Notes: generated by a model not told the origin, from the sequence alone. 52,983 nt of DNA from Geminisphaera colitermitum TAV2 (GCF_000171235.2 NZ_ABEA03000080.1:1-52983), one strand, 5' to 3'. Counted from the stretch's first letter, positions 8,925-17,702 are shown. Numbers and translations are program-made.

Positions 8925-8941
8925 CCCCCCCCCCCCCCCCC
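8925..8941. repeat. C17 tract upstream of a pseudopilin gene
   Basis: Seventeen C directly after the DUF167 stop and 52 bases before the next start, so it lies in the leader of the pseudopilin gene. Confidence 0.95.
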
Positions 8942-8993
8942 GATTCTGCGCACTCGCCACACCGCCAAATCACGTTTCAATCACCGCCCTGTC

Positions 8994-9692
8994 ATGACCC
9001 GCTCACGCCAATACCCGCGTCCCCGCGCCGCCTTCACCTTGGTCGAACTCCTCACCGTTATCGCCATCATCGGAGTGCTCTCCGCCCTTGTCATCGCCGG
9101 TATCAGCCATGTCCGCCACCAAGCGCGCATTACCGCCTGCCGCTCCAACCTCCGCCAGGCCGGCGTCGCCATGCTCAACTACGCCGCCGACTCCCGCGAC
9201 CGACTCCCAGGCCCCCTCTGGCGTGGCCAGGGACCATTCTACAACTCCGACGGTACCGGCAATTTCAATACCAACAGCGGCAACCTCGCCGACTTTATCG
9301 TCCCTTATTTCGGTCTCCAGCCCCCGCCGCAATTACCCGACCCCGGCACCCGCGCCGACGCCCTTTCCTGCCCCGCATGGCTCAACTCCGAACGCGCGCC
9401 CAACACTTACATCTGTTATTATTCCACCGGCGAGATTGGTGCGGACGATGGCACCGGTTCGTTTCCCTTTGGCCGCTACAACAGCGACGCGCAAAGCGCC
9501 ATCCCGCCCATGCAAATCTCCCAGCTTCCCGAGCCTGCCACCACCCTCGCGCTGCGCGAATTTGACCGCCGCCAGTTGCCCGAAGACTCCACCTCGCACT
9601 ACGCCACCGACCCCCGCGTTCCCCCCGGCCCCGTCCACGGCGAAACGCGCAACGCCCTCTACTTCGACGGCCACGTCGGCGCCATCCCCTGA
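8994..9692 (+). CDS. Pseudopilin-like protein with H-X9-DG motif
   Basis: 232 residues. A short basic leader (MTRSRQYPRPRA) precedes AFTLVELLTVIAIIGVLSALVIAG, the prepilin site and helix. The C-terminus, HGETRNALYFDGHVGAIP, fits H-X9-DG exactly. It follows the LacI and DUF167 genes. Paralogous in architecture to the proteins at 6296, 31516 and 42641. Confidence 0.9.
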   Translation: MTRSRQYPRPRAAFTLVELLTVIAIIGVLSALVIAGISHVRHQARITACRSNLRQAGVAMLNYAADSRDRLPGPLWRGQGPFYNSDGTGNFNTNSGNLADFIVPYFGLQPPPQLPDPGTRADALSCPAWLNSERAPNTYICYYSTGEIGADDGTGSFPFGRYNSDAQSAIPPMQISQLPEPATTLALREFDRRQLPEDSTSHYATDPRVPPGPVHGETRNALYFDGHVGAIP

Positions 9693-9713
9693 CGCCGCGA
9701 GGCCGCGGTTCCG

Positions 9714-9730
9714 CCCCCCCCCCCCCCCCC
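9714..9730. repeat. C17 tract between convergent genes
   Basis: Seventeen C between the pseudopilin stop (9692) and the lactonase stop (9748). Confidence 0.95.
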
Positions 9731-9747
9731 GCCGCCTTGCCGTCGCG

Positions 9748-10941
9748 TCACCGGAACTTCACGCATACCGGCGCGCCCACCACTGCGTCCGCGCCGTCCA
9801 GCTTTGTCAGCGCGCCATCCGCGCCCACGCGAAACACCGCGAGGTTGTTGCTGTTCTGGTTGGCGGCCACCAGCCAGCGCGCATCGGGCGTCAACGTGAA
9901 ATGGCGCGGCCCGCGGCCCCCGCTCGATACATGATCGACCGGCGACAACCGCCCGCTCTCCGGATCACGCCGAAAACGCGCCAGCGAATCGTGACCGCGG
10001 TTGGACCCGTAAAGCGTCAGCCCGTCCGGCGTCAACGCCAGTTCCGCCGTCGTGCTCTCACCCGTGAATGTGCCGGGTAGAGTCGTGATGTGCTCGATGG
10101 AAATAAACGTCCCCTCCGCCGCATTGTATCCAAAAACGCTGACCGTGTTGGCCAGTTCGTTGATCACATAAAAATGCCGGCCGTCCGGAGAAAACACCCC
10201 ATGACGCGGCCCGCTGCCGCCCGGCAGTTCGATCCACGGCGCAGACTCGTGCGGTGTGAGAACGGACGTAGCCGCGTCATGCCGGAAAACATACACGCGG
10301 TCGCCGCCCAGGTCGGGCACGAGCAGCAGACGATTGTCCGGCGAGAATGTCACCCCGTGCGCATGCGGTGTCGCCTGACGCTTCGCATGGGCCTTGCTGG
10401 CATGTGTGTTTTGAAAAAACGCCGTCTCCGCCCCAACGCGCCCGTCGTCCTCAATACGCCACGCCGTAATGCTGCCGGCGGAGTAGTTGGCAACGGCGAG
10501 CGTGCGCCCCGTGACATCGACTGCCACATCGCACGGACCCGCCCCGCGCGTCGGTGCGTCGTTGAGCGCAACGAGCGCCCCCGTGTCCGCCTCCACCCCG
10601 GCAAACGCATGCACCGCCTGCGACGCCTCGCTCACCACATACAACGTCCGCCGGTCGGGCCGGATCGCGACAAACGACGGATTCGTCAACTCCGCCACCA
10701 ACTCCGGTTGCGAAAACGCCCCGCTCGTAGTATCGAACCGGATACGATAAACCCCGCGACTGTCGGAGTTCCTGGTGTAAGTGCCGACGTAGGCGGTCAG
10801 CAAAGATTTGGCACTGGCGGAGGGAGCGGAGGTGTTGGAGGCGGACATGGTGATGGCAGTGGTGATGGAAAAAAAGGACGGCAGACAGGCGAACCGGCAA
10901 AAGCGTAGAAACATGCGGGGCATGGATGTGGGAAGATGCAA
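9748..10941 (-). CDS. Lactonase-family seven-bladed beta-propeller (6-phosphogluconolactonase-like)
   Basis: 397 residues from the longest start; starts near 10920 would also work. An N-terminal hydrophobic stretch suggests export. Repeated blades carry family phrases (YVGTYTRNSDSRGVYRIRFD, PSFVAIRPDRRTLYVVSE, PCDVAVDVTGRTLAVANYSAGSI, HGVTFSPDNRLLLVPDLGGDRVYVF, GPRHGVFSPDGRHFYVINELANTVSVF, GPRHFTLTPDARWLVAANQNSNNLAVF). The family includes Pgl and surface proteins of unknown substrate; a secreted copy argues against a pentose-phosphate role. Confidence 0.85.
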   Translation of the reverse strand: MHLPTSMPRMFLRFCRFACLPSFFSITTAITMSASNTSAPSASAKSLLTAYVGTYTRNSDSRGVYRIRFDTTSGAFSQPELVAELTNPSFVAIRPDRRTLYVVSEASQAVHAFAGVEADTGALVALNDAPTRGAGPCDVAVDVTGRTLAVANYSAGSITAWRIEDDGRVGAETAFFQNTHASKAHAKRQATPHAHGVTFSPDNRLLLVPDLGGDRVYVFRHDAATSVLTPHESAPWIELPGGSGPRHGVFSPDGRHFYVINELANTVSVFGYNAAEGTFISIEHITTLPGTFTGESTTAELALTPDGLTLYGSNRGHDSLARFRRDPESGRLSPVDHVSSGGRGPRHFTLTPDARWLVAANQNSNNLAVFRVGADGALTKLDGADAVVGAPVCVKFR

Positions 10942-11034
10942 ACAAGTGTGAATGAAAAACGCCGCGCACGCTGTCCCACCCGCCGCACCAGCGCAAGAAG
11001 CACGTTTTTCAAATGAGCGAAAAGGGAATGCCCT

Positions 11035-11048
11035 CCCCCCCCCCCCCC
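11035..11048. repeat. C14 tract between LysR and lactonase genes
   Basis: Fourteen C immediately downstream of the LysR stop and about 94 bases upstream of the lactonase start, all on the minus strand. Confidence 0.95.
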
Positions 11049-11049
11049 A

Positions 11050-11964
11050 CTACCCCGGCACCGACGTCGGCAACGCATCCAGAAACGCCCGCAACGGCGC
11101 CGTTGCCCGCCCCCGTTGCCATGCCACGAACATTTCCCACACCGCCCCCTTGTCGCTCAACGGCACGAAAACCACACCCGGCGACCGCGTGTGCCTCACG
11201 TGGTCGGATTGCAACATCACCGCCCCCTCCGTGACGACCACCGCCAGCCCCTCGCCCAAGCTCTCTGACACCTCGGTGAAACGAGGCCGAAAACGCGCCC
11301 GCCGGCAAAGCTGCTCCACCCAACGATTGTAGCCCGGCATATCTTCCTCGTTCGCGCTCACGAACAACTCGCCCCGCAACTCCGCCATGCTCACCCCATC
11401 CCGCGCCGCCAGCGGATGCCCCGCCGCCAGCGCCGCCACCACCGGCAGCGACACGAGCCGGCGCGTGTGAAACTCCTTCGTCAAAAACGCCCCCGCCTGC
11501 CCCAGCAACGCCACGTCAATCTCCCCCTTGCGCAACGCCGCGATCTGCGCCCCCGGCGCCAAGTCCAGCAACCGGACCTTCACCTGCGGATACCCGCTCC
11601 GCAACGCCGCCAGCGCCGGGTTCAGGAAATCCACCGCCGACGACAAATACCCCACGCGCAACGACGCGCTCTGCCCCCGCGCCAGCCCGCGCACCTCCTG
11701 CCACACGCCATCCAGTTGCGCCAGCACCGGCCGCATCCCCTCGATCAACGCATGCCCTGCCGCCGTCGGTGCCACGCCGCCCGACGTGCGCTCCAGCAAC
11801 CGCCCGCCCACCTCGCCCTCCAGCGCCTGCACCTGCCGCGTCAACGTCGATTGCGACACGCGCAACCGCTCCGCCGCCCGGTTGAGGCTGCCCATCTCCA
11901 CCACCACGAAAAACGCGCGCAATACATCCAGATTCACCCCCCGAGGGTTATGCTCCGGGCGCAT
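11050..11964 (-). CDS. LysR-family transcriptional regulator
   Basis: 304 residues. The winged helix-turn-helix lies near residues 10-68 (LDVLRAFFVVVEMGSLNRAAERLRVSQSTLTRQVQALEGEVGGRLLERTSGGVAPTAAG), followed by a two-lobed effector domain. It is divergent, with a 58-base gap, from the small membrane protein/YceI/WrbA set, the usual arrangement of a LysR regulator and its target. Confidence 0.92.
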   Translation of the reverse strand: MRPEHNPRGVNLDVLRAFFVVVEMGSLNRAAERLRVSQSTLTRQVQALEGEVGGRLLERTSGGVAPTAAGHALIEGMRPVLAQLDGVWQEVRGLARGQSASLRVGYLSSAVDFLNPALAALRSGYPQVKVRLLDLAPGAQIAALRKGEIDVALLGQAGAFLTKEFHTRRLVSLPVVAALAAGHPLAARDGVSMAELRGELFVSANEEDMPGYNRWVEQLCRRARFRPRFTEVSESLGEGLAVVVTEGAVMLQSDHVRHTRSPGVVFVPLSDKGAVWEMFVAWQRGRATAPLRAFLDALPTSVPG

Positions 11965-12022
11965 AGCCGCAAGCGCATCCTCGCATTAGTCAATCCGCGC
12001 AACCGGTGCTATTGTCTCACGC

Positions 12023-12340
12023 ATGTCCACCAGTCCACGCCGCCTTCCCTCGATCCTGCGGATCACCGCCCTGGCCATTTTTCTCGTCACCCTCGGACTT
12101 TGGGCCGCCACCGGCGCACGTATCGGATGGACCATTACCAACATCGCCGAAATGCACCACGACGAGATCACCGGCATTGATTATCCCGTGCGCAAAAACA
12201 CCTTCATCGCCGGCGTTGAAATCCCCCTCCTCGGCCTCTCCGCCGCCCTCGCCCTCGGCGGCCTCGGCTTCTTCCTCTCCCGCACATCCGCTCCCGCCAG
12301 CCCCGCCGCCACTTCCCGTCAGTCAACATCCAACAACTAA
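12023..12340 (+). CDS. Small two-helix membrane protein
   Basis: 105 residues with two hydrophobic segments (ILRITALAIFLVTLGLWAATGA and FIAGVEIPLLGLSAALALGGLGFFLS) separated by a polar loop (NIAEMHHDEITGIDYPVRKNT). I do not recognise a family. It is first in a tight plus-strand set with yceI (26-base gap) and wrbA. Confidence 0.75.
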   Translation: MSTSPRRLPSILRITALAIFLVTLGLWAATGARIGWTITNIAEMHHDEITGIDYPVRKNTFIAGVEIPLLGLSAALALGGLGFFLSRTSAPASPAATSRQSTSNN

Positions 12341-12366
12341 CCACACACCCGCCGCATCACATCCGC

Positions 12367-13050
12367 ATGAAAACAAACCTCCATTCCAGCACCCGCTCCC
12401 AACAACGCTCCGTCCGACTCCTCCTCAACCTGGCCGCACTTACCACTGCCGCTCTCCTCGCCGCAACCCTCGCGCCCGTCAGCAGCACCGCCGCGCCCCT
12501 CTCATTCGACTTCAAGGACCCGAAGGGCGTCAACAACGTGCAATTCAAACTCGACGCCCCGCTCGAATCCATCACCGGCACTGCCACCGGCATCAGCGGC
12601 CAGATCACCTTCGATCCCGATGCGCCCGCCGCCACCACCGGACGTATTGTACTTTCCACGACAACCCTCACCGTCGGCAATCCCATGATGGCCGAGCACC
12701 TCCACAGCGCCAACTGGCTCGACGTCGCCCAATATCCCGAGATCGTTTTCGAAGCCGTCAAACTCGACAGCGTCACCACCGACGGCGCCAAAACCACTGC
12801 CAACGTCTCCGGCAAACTCACCATTAAAGGCATCACCAAGGACATCGTTGTCCCCGTCACCCTCACCCACCTGCCCGACAAACTCGGCGCCCGCCTCGGC
12901 AACGCCAAGCTCAAGGGCGACCTCCTCGTCCTGCGCGCCAATTTCGAAATCAACCGCAGCGACTACAACATCCAGCCCGGCCAGAACACCGACAAAGTCG
13001 CCGAGACCATCCACCTCTCCCTCAGCATCGCCGGTGCCGCGCAAAAATAA
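12367..13050 (+). CDS. YceI-family periplasmic lipid-binding protein
   Basis: 227 residues with an N-terminal signal region and the YceI lipocalin-like fold: ITGTATGISGQITFDP, MMAEHLHSANWLDVAQYPEIVFEAVKLDS, GKLTIKGITKDIVVPVTLTHL, GDLLVLRANFEINRSDYNIQPGQ. The family binds isoprenoid-type lipids. Grouping with WrbA suggests a quinone or redox-stress link, an inference. Confidence 0.9.
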   Translation: MKTNLHSSTRSQQRSVRLLLNLAALTTAALLAATLAPVSSTAAPLSFDFKDPKGVNNVQFKLDAPLESITGTATGISGQITFDPDAPAATTGRIVLSTTTLTVGNPMMAEHLHSANWLDVAQYPEIVFEAVKLDSVTTDGAKTTANVSGKLTIKGITKDIVVPVTLTHLPDKLGARLGNAKLKGDLLVLRANFEINRSDYNIQPGQNTDKVAETIHLSLSIAGAAQK

Positions 13051-13082
13051 CCACACCCTCAATCCATAAACCCGCACCCACC

Positions 13083-13703
13083 ATGAGCACCAAAATCAAA
13101 ATCATCTTCCACAGCCTTTACGGTCACGTCTATCGCCTCGCCGAAGCCATTGCCGAGGGCGCCCGCTCCGTGCCCGGCACCGAGGTCGAACTCCTGCAAG
13201 TCCGTGAAACCCTGCCCGACACCGTCCTCGAAAAAATGGGCGCGCTCGAAGCCAAAAAAACCTTTGCGCACATCCCCATTGCCGACCCGCGCACGATCAA
13301 CGAAGCCGACGCCCTCCTCTTTGGCAGCGGCACCCGCTTCGGCAGCGCCTCCGCCCAGTTGCAGGCATTTTTCGACGCCACCGGCGGCCAGTGGGCCAAG
13401 GGCGCGCTCGTCGGCAAACCCGGCGGCGTGTTCACCTCGACCGGCACGCAGCACGGCGGACAGGAGACGACGCTCATCAGCATGCACACCTTCCTCCTGC
13501 ACCACGGCATGGTGGTGGTCGGCGTGCCCTACGCGGCGGCGGGCCTTTCCAACACCGCCGAAATCACCGGCGGCACGCCCTATGGTTCCTCGACCATCGC
13601 AGGCTCCAGTGGCGAACGCACGCCAACCGAAAACGAACTCTCCGTCGCCCGTTTCCAAGGCAAACACACCGCCGAAATCGCCGCCAAACTCGCGTTGAAA
13701 TAA
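13083..13703 (+). CDS. wrbA: NAD(P)H:quinone oxidoreductase, WrbA type
   Basis: 206 residues, the normal length. It has the flavodoxin-like FMN site (HSLYGHVYRLAEAIAEGA), LLFGSGTRFGSASAQLQAFFDATGGQW, the conserved TSTGTQHGGQETT, and HGMVVVGVPYA. It reduces quinones by two electrons in the cytoplasm. Last gene of the set divergent from the LysR regulator. Confidence 0.92.
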   Translation: MSTKIKIIFHSLYGHVYRLAEAIAEGARSVPGTEVELLQVRETLPDTVLEKMGALEAKKTFAHIPIADPRTINEADALLFGSGTRFGSASAQLQAFFDATGGQWAKGALVGKPGGVFTSTGTQHGGQETTLISMHTFLLHHGMVVVGVPYAAAGLSNTAEITGGTPYGSSTIAGSSGERTPTENELSVARFQGKHTAEIAAKLALK

Positions 13704-13707
13704 CAAC

Positions 13708-13833
13708 GGAGGGCGGGTCTCCTGACCCGCCAGACGCGGCGCAGCCGCGCCCATCCGTATCGTTAATTCTGTATTCGGATGGGCGAGGCTCGCTGATGCG
13801 AGCCTCGTCGGCGGGTCAGGAGACCCGCCCTCC
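13708..13833. repeat. Nested inverted-repeat element between wrbA and the cyclophilin gene
   Basis: Outer arms of 24 bases (13708-13731 and 13810-13833) are exact inverses, containing GGCGGGTCAGGAGACCCGCC. Inside are CCCATCCG/CGGATGGG and GAGGCTCGCTGATGCGAGCCTC. It could fold into a large cruciform or hairpin and might end transcription from both convergent genes. Confidence 0.85.
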
Positions 13834-13851
13834 GCCACTAGCACTGTCCCT

Positions 13852-13863
13852 CCCCCCCCCCCC
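13852..13863. repeat. C12 tract downstream of the cyclophilin gene
   Basis: Twelve C, 13 bases from the cyclophilin stop, next to the nested inverted repeat. Confidence 0.95.
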
Positions 13864-13876
13864 GCCACGAGGAAAC

Positions 13877-14488
13877 TTACTTCTGCTCCACGATCTTGAC
13901 GCTCTTCACCTCGACGCGCTCGCGCGGGGTGCTGCGCTCCGGTCCGCTGGTTGGGACATTGGCGATCTTGTCGAGCACATCATCGCCCGCGATCAATTGG
14001 CCGAAAGCCGTGTACTGGCGGTCGAGGAATTTCGCATCGCCATGACAGATGAAAAACTGGCTGCCCGCCGAATTCGGATCGCTGCTGCGCGCCATCGAAA
14101 TCACTCCGCGCACATGCGAACGCGAATTGAACTCCGCCTTGATCTTGTAACCCGCGTCGCCCGTGCCGGGGATGCCGGGCGCGTCTTTCTTCGAGTTGGG
14201 ACAACCACCCTGAATCATGAAGCCCTTGATGATGCGGTGAAACGCCGTGCCATCATAAAAACCCTCGCGGGCTAATTGTTTAAAATTCTCCACCGTCTTC
14301 GGTGCCACCTCCGGCCAGAACGCGATGGTCATGTCGCCCACCGTGGTCGAGATGATGGCCACCTCCTTGCCTGCGGCGGTCGCGGCATCCTTGGACGGCG
14401 CAGCGCCGCCAGACGCTTGCGAAAACGCGATGCTGGCCGAAGCGAGCATCGCAAAAACAACAGTCAACAGTCGGGATTTTAGGTTCAT
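13877..14488 (-). CDS. Secreted cyclophilin-type peptidyl-prolyl isomerase
   Basis: 203 residues with a signal peptide (MNLKSRLLTVVFAMLASASIAFSQA) and a complete cyclophilin domain: TAFHRIIKGFMIQGG with the catalytic Arg and Phe, GVISMARSSDPNSAGSQFFICHGDAKFLDRQYTAFGQLIAG with the binding-site Gln, Phe and Phe. It should act on extracytoplasmic protein folding. Divergent from the symporter gene. Confidence 0.93.
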   Translation of the reverse strand: MNLKSRLLTVVFAMLASASIAFSQASGGAAPSKDAATAAGKEVAIISTTVGDMTIAFWPEVAPKTVENFKQLAREGFYDGTAFHRIIKGFMIQGGCPNSKKDAPGIPGTGDAGYKIKAEFNSRSHVRGVISMARSSDPNSAGSQFFICHGDAKFLDRQYTAFGQLIAGDDVLDKIANVPTSGPERSTPRERVEVKSVKIVEQK

Positions 14489-14701
14489 GCGCCCCGCAAC
14501 GTGGCAGAGGCGCGCGGCTGGCGACAGCGAAAAATTCGCGTGGTTTGGACGGGTTCGACTTCAAAACTTCAAAACTCCAAAATGCCCGAAAAACTTCCCG
14601 CGCGACTGGCCGGAAACGTGCTTCCCCTTCATCGTGCAAATCGCAATTCTGCCCGCAATCATCCTGCCCGCAACGTTCACCCTCCGTCCTCAGAAAAGCT
14701 G

Positions 14702-16033
14702 ATGCGTTTTCGCCCGCCCTGGAAATGGCAGTCCGCCAACCAAATCATCACCGGCCTGGTTGTCGGTCTCGCCCTCGGCCTCGTTGCCGAATGGCTCCTC
14801 ACCTCGCCCGCCGCCCTTGACCGCCTGCAATGGTGGCTCGCCCAAGTCATCCAGCCGGTCGGCAAGCTGTTTATCCGGATCATTTTCATGATCGTGATCC
14901 CGCTCATCTTTTCCGCGATTGTGCTCGGCATCGTGGAAATGGGCGACGTGCGCAAACTCGGGCGCGTCGGCGTCAAATGCGTGCTCTACACCTTCGTCCT
15001 TGCCGGCACCAGCGTCCTCCTCGGCCTCGTGCTGGTGAACACCCTCGCCCCCGGCCGTCATCTGGCGGAGGAGACGCGCGTGGAACTCGCCGCGCGCTAC
15101 GGTGGCGACGCCGCCGCCAAAGTTGCGCAAGGCACGCAACAATCCCCCCCCCTCGCCGAGACCATCCTCAACCTCATCCCGCAAAACCCGCTGACCGAAG
15201 CCGTCAACGCCTTCACGCCCAACTACACCGGCGGCGGCCTCATCGCCGTGATGGTGTTCAGCCTCTTCTTCGGCGTGGCGCTGGCCATGATCCCCAAGGA
15301 AAAAAGCGCCGGGCTGACCACGCTCTTTCAAGGCATTTTCGAGGTCTGCATGATTATCATCGGCTTCGCCATGAAGCTCGCGCCGATCGGCGTGGCGTGC
15401 CTCGGCTTCAGCCTCACGGCCACGCTCGGCGCGGGCGTCGTCAAAAGCCTCGGCTTCTACGCGGGCGTCGTTGTATTGGGACTGGCGCTACACCAGTTCG
15501 GCACCTACTCGCTGTTCCTCGTGCTGGCGGGGCGGAAGTCGCCGCTGCGCTTTTTCCGCGAAATCCGCGAGGTGATGGTGACGGCGTTCAGCACCTCGTC
15601 GAGCAACGCGACGCTGCCCGTCTCGATCCGTGTGGCGGAGGAAAACCTGAAACTCCCGCGCCAGATCAGCCGTTTCGTGCTGACCGTGGGCGCGAGCGCC
15701 AACCAGAACGGCACGGCGCTTTACGAAGGAGTCACGGTGTTGTTTCTCGCGCAAGTCTTCGGCGTGGATCTCACGCTCGGCCAGCAGATCATCGTGGCGC
15801 TGATGTGCATCATGGCGGGTTTTGGCACGGCTGGCGTACCCGGAGGCTCACTACCATTGGTGGTCGGCGTGCTGGTGACGATAGGAGTGCCGGGCGAGGC
15901 GATTGCGATCATTCTGGGCATCGACCGCCTTCTCGACATGTGCCGCACCACGCTCAACGTCACCGGCGACCTCGTCTGCGCCGTCCTCGTCTCGCGCGGC
16001 GAGACGGACATGGCGGAGGGGAACTCCTCATAA
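14702..16033 (+). CDS. Dicarboxylate/amino-acid:cation symporter (DAACS family)
   Basis: 443 residues from ATG 14702 (MRFRPPWKWQSANQII); the frame is open further upstream but without family similarity. It has GKLFIRIIFMIVIPLIFSAIVLGIVEMGD, the serine-rich re-entrant loop (AFSTSSSNATLPVSIR), SANQNGTALYEGVTVLFLAQ, AGFGTAGVPGGSLPL and a terminal DRLLDMCRTTLNVTGDLVCAVLV. It imports C4-dicarboxylates or Glu/Asp with Na+ or H+. A C9 tract lies near residue 150. Confidence 0.93.
   Translation: MRFRPPWKWQSANQIITGLVVGLALGLVAEWLLTSPAALDRLQWWLAQVIQPVGKLFIRIIFMIVIPLIFSAIVLGIVEMGDVRKLGRVGVKCVLYTFVLAGTSVLLGLVLVNTLAPGRHLAEETRVELAARYGGDAAAKVAQGTQQSPPLAETILNLIPQNPLTEAVNAFTPNYTGGGLIAVMVFSLFFGVALAMIPKEKSAGLTTLFQGIFEVCMIIIGFAMKLAPIGVACLGFSLTATLGAGVVKSLGFYAGVVVLGLALHQFGTYSLFLVLAGRKSPLRFFREIREVMVTAFSTSSSNATLPVSIRVAEENLKLPRQISRFVLTVGASANQNGTALYEGVTVLFLAQVFGVDLTLGQQIIVALMCIMAGFGTAGVPGGSLPLVVGVLVTIGVPGEAIAIILGIDRLLDMCRTTLNVTGDLVCAVLVSRGETDMAEGNSS
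15144..15152. repeat. C9 tract inside the symporter gene
   Basis: Nine C coding for prolines in a periplasmic loop (TQQSPPLAE). Confidence 0.9.
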
Positions 16034-16069
16034 CAGCTGAAGTTACGCGACGGAGGATTGGCAAAAAAA

Positions 16070-16098
16070 GTGGCGCCGGGCGTCCCGCCCGCAGGTAG
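16070..16098 (+). repeat. Left part of a composite GC repeat, split by IS110
   Basis: One REP-like arm followed by CAGGTAG, matching 1464-1491 with one extra base. The rest of the composite resumes at 17429. Confidence 0.88.
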
Positions 16099-16210
16099 CA
16101 ACTATCTTGGAGAGTGATTTTTTATGAGCTTGAGAAGTATGAGGGAGAGGCAAAGCAGTGGCATCGGAGGAAGGGGAGTCCACCGAGAGAGAAGAGCCTT
16201 GAACCGTCAA

Positions 16211-17155
16211 TCAGGACGGGAGGGCAGCGGCGTAGGCCGGACGCAGCAGAGAGTTAAGGAAGATGAGGAGTTTTCTGGCGATGGCGACATAGGCTACGGT
16301 GGGAGGTTTGCCGCGAGCGCGCAGTTGTTGGTAGTGGAGACGGGAAGGCTCATGCCAGCGAGCGGCGACCATGGCGCACTGGTAGAGGACGCGGCGAGCG
16401 GGAGCGCGGCCACCTTGGATGATGCGAAGACCCTTGAGTTTGCCGGAGTCCCAGGGAAGGGGGGCAAGGCCGGCGAGCTTGGCGATCTGTCTGCGGTTCA
16501 GGGAGCCGAGTTCGGGCAGGTAGGCGATAAGGGAAAGGGCGCTGAGGATGCCCACACCCGGAGCGAAGCACAGGGTGTGGATACGCTCGAGCCAAGGCGC
16601 CGCCTGTTCGCTGTAGAGCCAAGCCTGCAGATCAAGTTCGAGAGCGAGGCGGTGGGAGCGCAGGGCGCGCACAACGCGCTTGAGTTGAAGAGCGCTCCGA
16701 GCACTGAGCAGGTTGTTGCGCATGTCGAAGGCGCTGATCTGTTCGACGATGGCATGGCGAGCCATGAGCAGGTCGCCCAGACGCCGCAGGGCGTCCGAGG
16801 GCACGGGCGAGGGCGCGGGGTGACCTTCGATGCCCAAACGCAAGAGAACACGAGCATCGATCGGATCGGTTTTTTCGAGTGTGCCGAGCGACTTGGCGAA
16901 GGCGCGGACTTGTGCCGGGTTCAGGCAGGTCAGGGCAATGGCGTTGAGGGCGCAGCGTTGTTGCAACAAACGGTGATGACGTCCGGTGGCCTCGCAGAGC
17001 AAATGGACGCCGGCTGGCAGGCCGGCCAGCCAGGAGTCCATCGCTTGCGGGCAATTGGGGACGTTGACGACTTTGGCAGCAAGAGTGCTGCAGACCGCGA
17101 GCGAGTCTTTGGCGACATCGACACCGACGTAATCAGTTGCGGGCAGAGGATACAT
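16211..17155 (-). CDS. IS110-family transposase (RuvC-like DEDD plus Tnp20 domains)
   Basis: About 315 residues from ATG 17155, chosen because AAGGA lies 5 bases upstream; longer starts at 17161 and 17206 exist. The N-terminal DEDD domain shows YVGVDVAKDSLAV, LLCEATGRHH and TDPIDARVLLRLG. The C-terminal domain shows APGVGILSALSLIAYLPELGSLNRRQIAKLAGLAPLPWDSGKLKG, GGRAPARRVLYQCA and the conserved serine region. Full length and without stops, so probably active. Confidence 0.92.
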   Translation of the reverse strand: MYPLPATDYVGVDVAKDSLAVCSTLAAKVVNVPNCPQAMDSWLAGLPAGVHLLCEATGRHHRLLQQRCALNAIALTCLNPAQVRAFAKSLGTLEKTDPIDARVLLRLGIEGHPAPSPVPSDALRRLGDLLMARHAIVEQISAFDMRNNLLSARSALQLKRVVRALRSHRLALELDLQAWLYSEQAAPWLERIHTLCFAPGVGILSALSLIAYLPELGSLNRRQIAKLAGLAPLPWDSGKLKGLRIIQGGRAPARRVLYQCAMVAARWHEPSRLHYQQLRARGKPPTVAYVAIARKLLIFLNSLLRPAYAAALPS

Positions 17156-17206
17156 GCTCATCCTTGTTTTGTCGGACTCGCCGGAGCAATTGCTTCGGTG
17201 GTCCAT

Positions 17207-17428
17207 TCAACGGTTCGAGCGATTAACCAAAAGGTCGCCTGCGGTTCATGCTACCAGCGCTCTGATCCGAACGGATCAAGCAGGGGCGTCGACGAACTCG
17301 CAGGCGGCCGAGCCGTGAGGGCCTGCAGGCCCTCACGGCTCATCCGCCCGAGGCCTCCCCCCGTCGAACCAACTTGCGGGGGCAGTCCTCGACTGAACTC
17401 CCTCATCTTACCACATCTCCAAACAACA
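17207..17428 (-). ncRNA. Candidate bridge RNA in the long non-coding end of the IS110 element
   Basis: This 222-base stretch has no good frame and lies upstream of the transposase, where IS110-group elements encode their guide RNA. Read on the minus strand it has a 14-base-arm hairpin (17310-17341, loop TGCA), a CCCCC/GGGGG stem-loop, and a stem CGCCTGCG/CGCAGGCG enclosing a large loop. That loop contains CGACGCCCCU (17282-17291), complementary to the target from the core rightwards (AGGGGCGTCG). Prediction by eye only. Confidence 0.45.
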
Positions 17429-17532
17429 AGGGGCGTCGCTTGCGACGCCCGCGCACGCCATCCGATGCCACATCCTGCAAACGCGGGCTTCGCAAGCGAA
17501 GCCCCTACGCGTGGCGTGGGCGTCCCGCCCGC
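17429..17532 (+). repeat. Right part of the composite GC repeat, split by IS110
   Basis: Matches 1490-1593 with about seven mismatches: the GGGGCGTCGCTTGCGACGCC unit and its inverse end, then a REP-like arm (17511-17532). From 17533 to the ATPase stop at 17703 I see no gene. Confidence 0.9.
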
Positions 17533-17702
17533 TTCTGCTGGAGGTGCCTCTCAGCCTTGTCTCAGGGCGACGCTCCGCGTAACATCAGATAACAGGCACA
17601 ATCATCCGACTATTGGAGACAAACCACATTCCTTCCGGCGAATAGGCGGTTTGCGAAAAGAGCATCACGATGTCTTTTCTTCAAAGATGCCCCTCTCTTT
17701 GA

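Larger units (their letters stand above)
16099..17430 (-). mobile_element. IS110-family insertion element, about 1332 bp
   Basis: The ends are set by comparison with the unoccupied repeat at 1464-1593. The left flank matches through AGGTAG (ending 16098) and the right flank from AGGGGCGTCG (starting 17429), leaving a shared 2-base core AG at both ends and no larger duplication, as expected for this family. TTGGAGA (16107-16113) and TCTCCAA (17416-17422) are short subterminal inverted repeats. The transposase is on the minus strand, with a short non-coding end downstream (about 112 bases) and a long one upstream (over 200 bases). Confidence 0.85.

Noticed and set aside
17310-17341. An intrinsic terminator in the IS110 non-coding end
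   Set aside because: A strong hairpin but no U tract in either direction; it fits better as a stem of the candidate bridge RNA.
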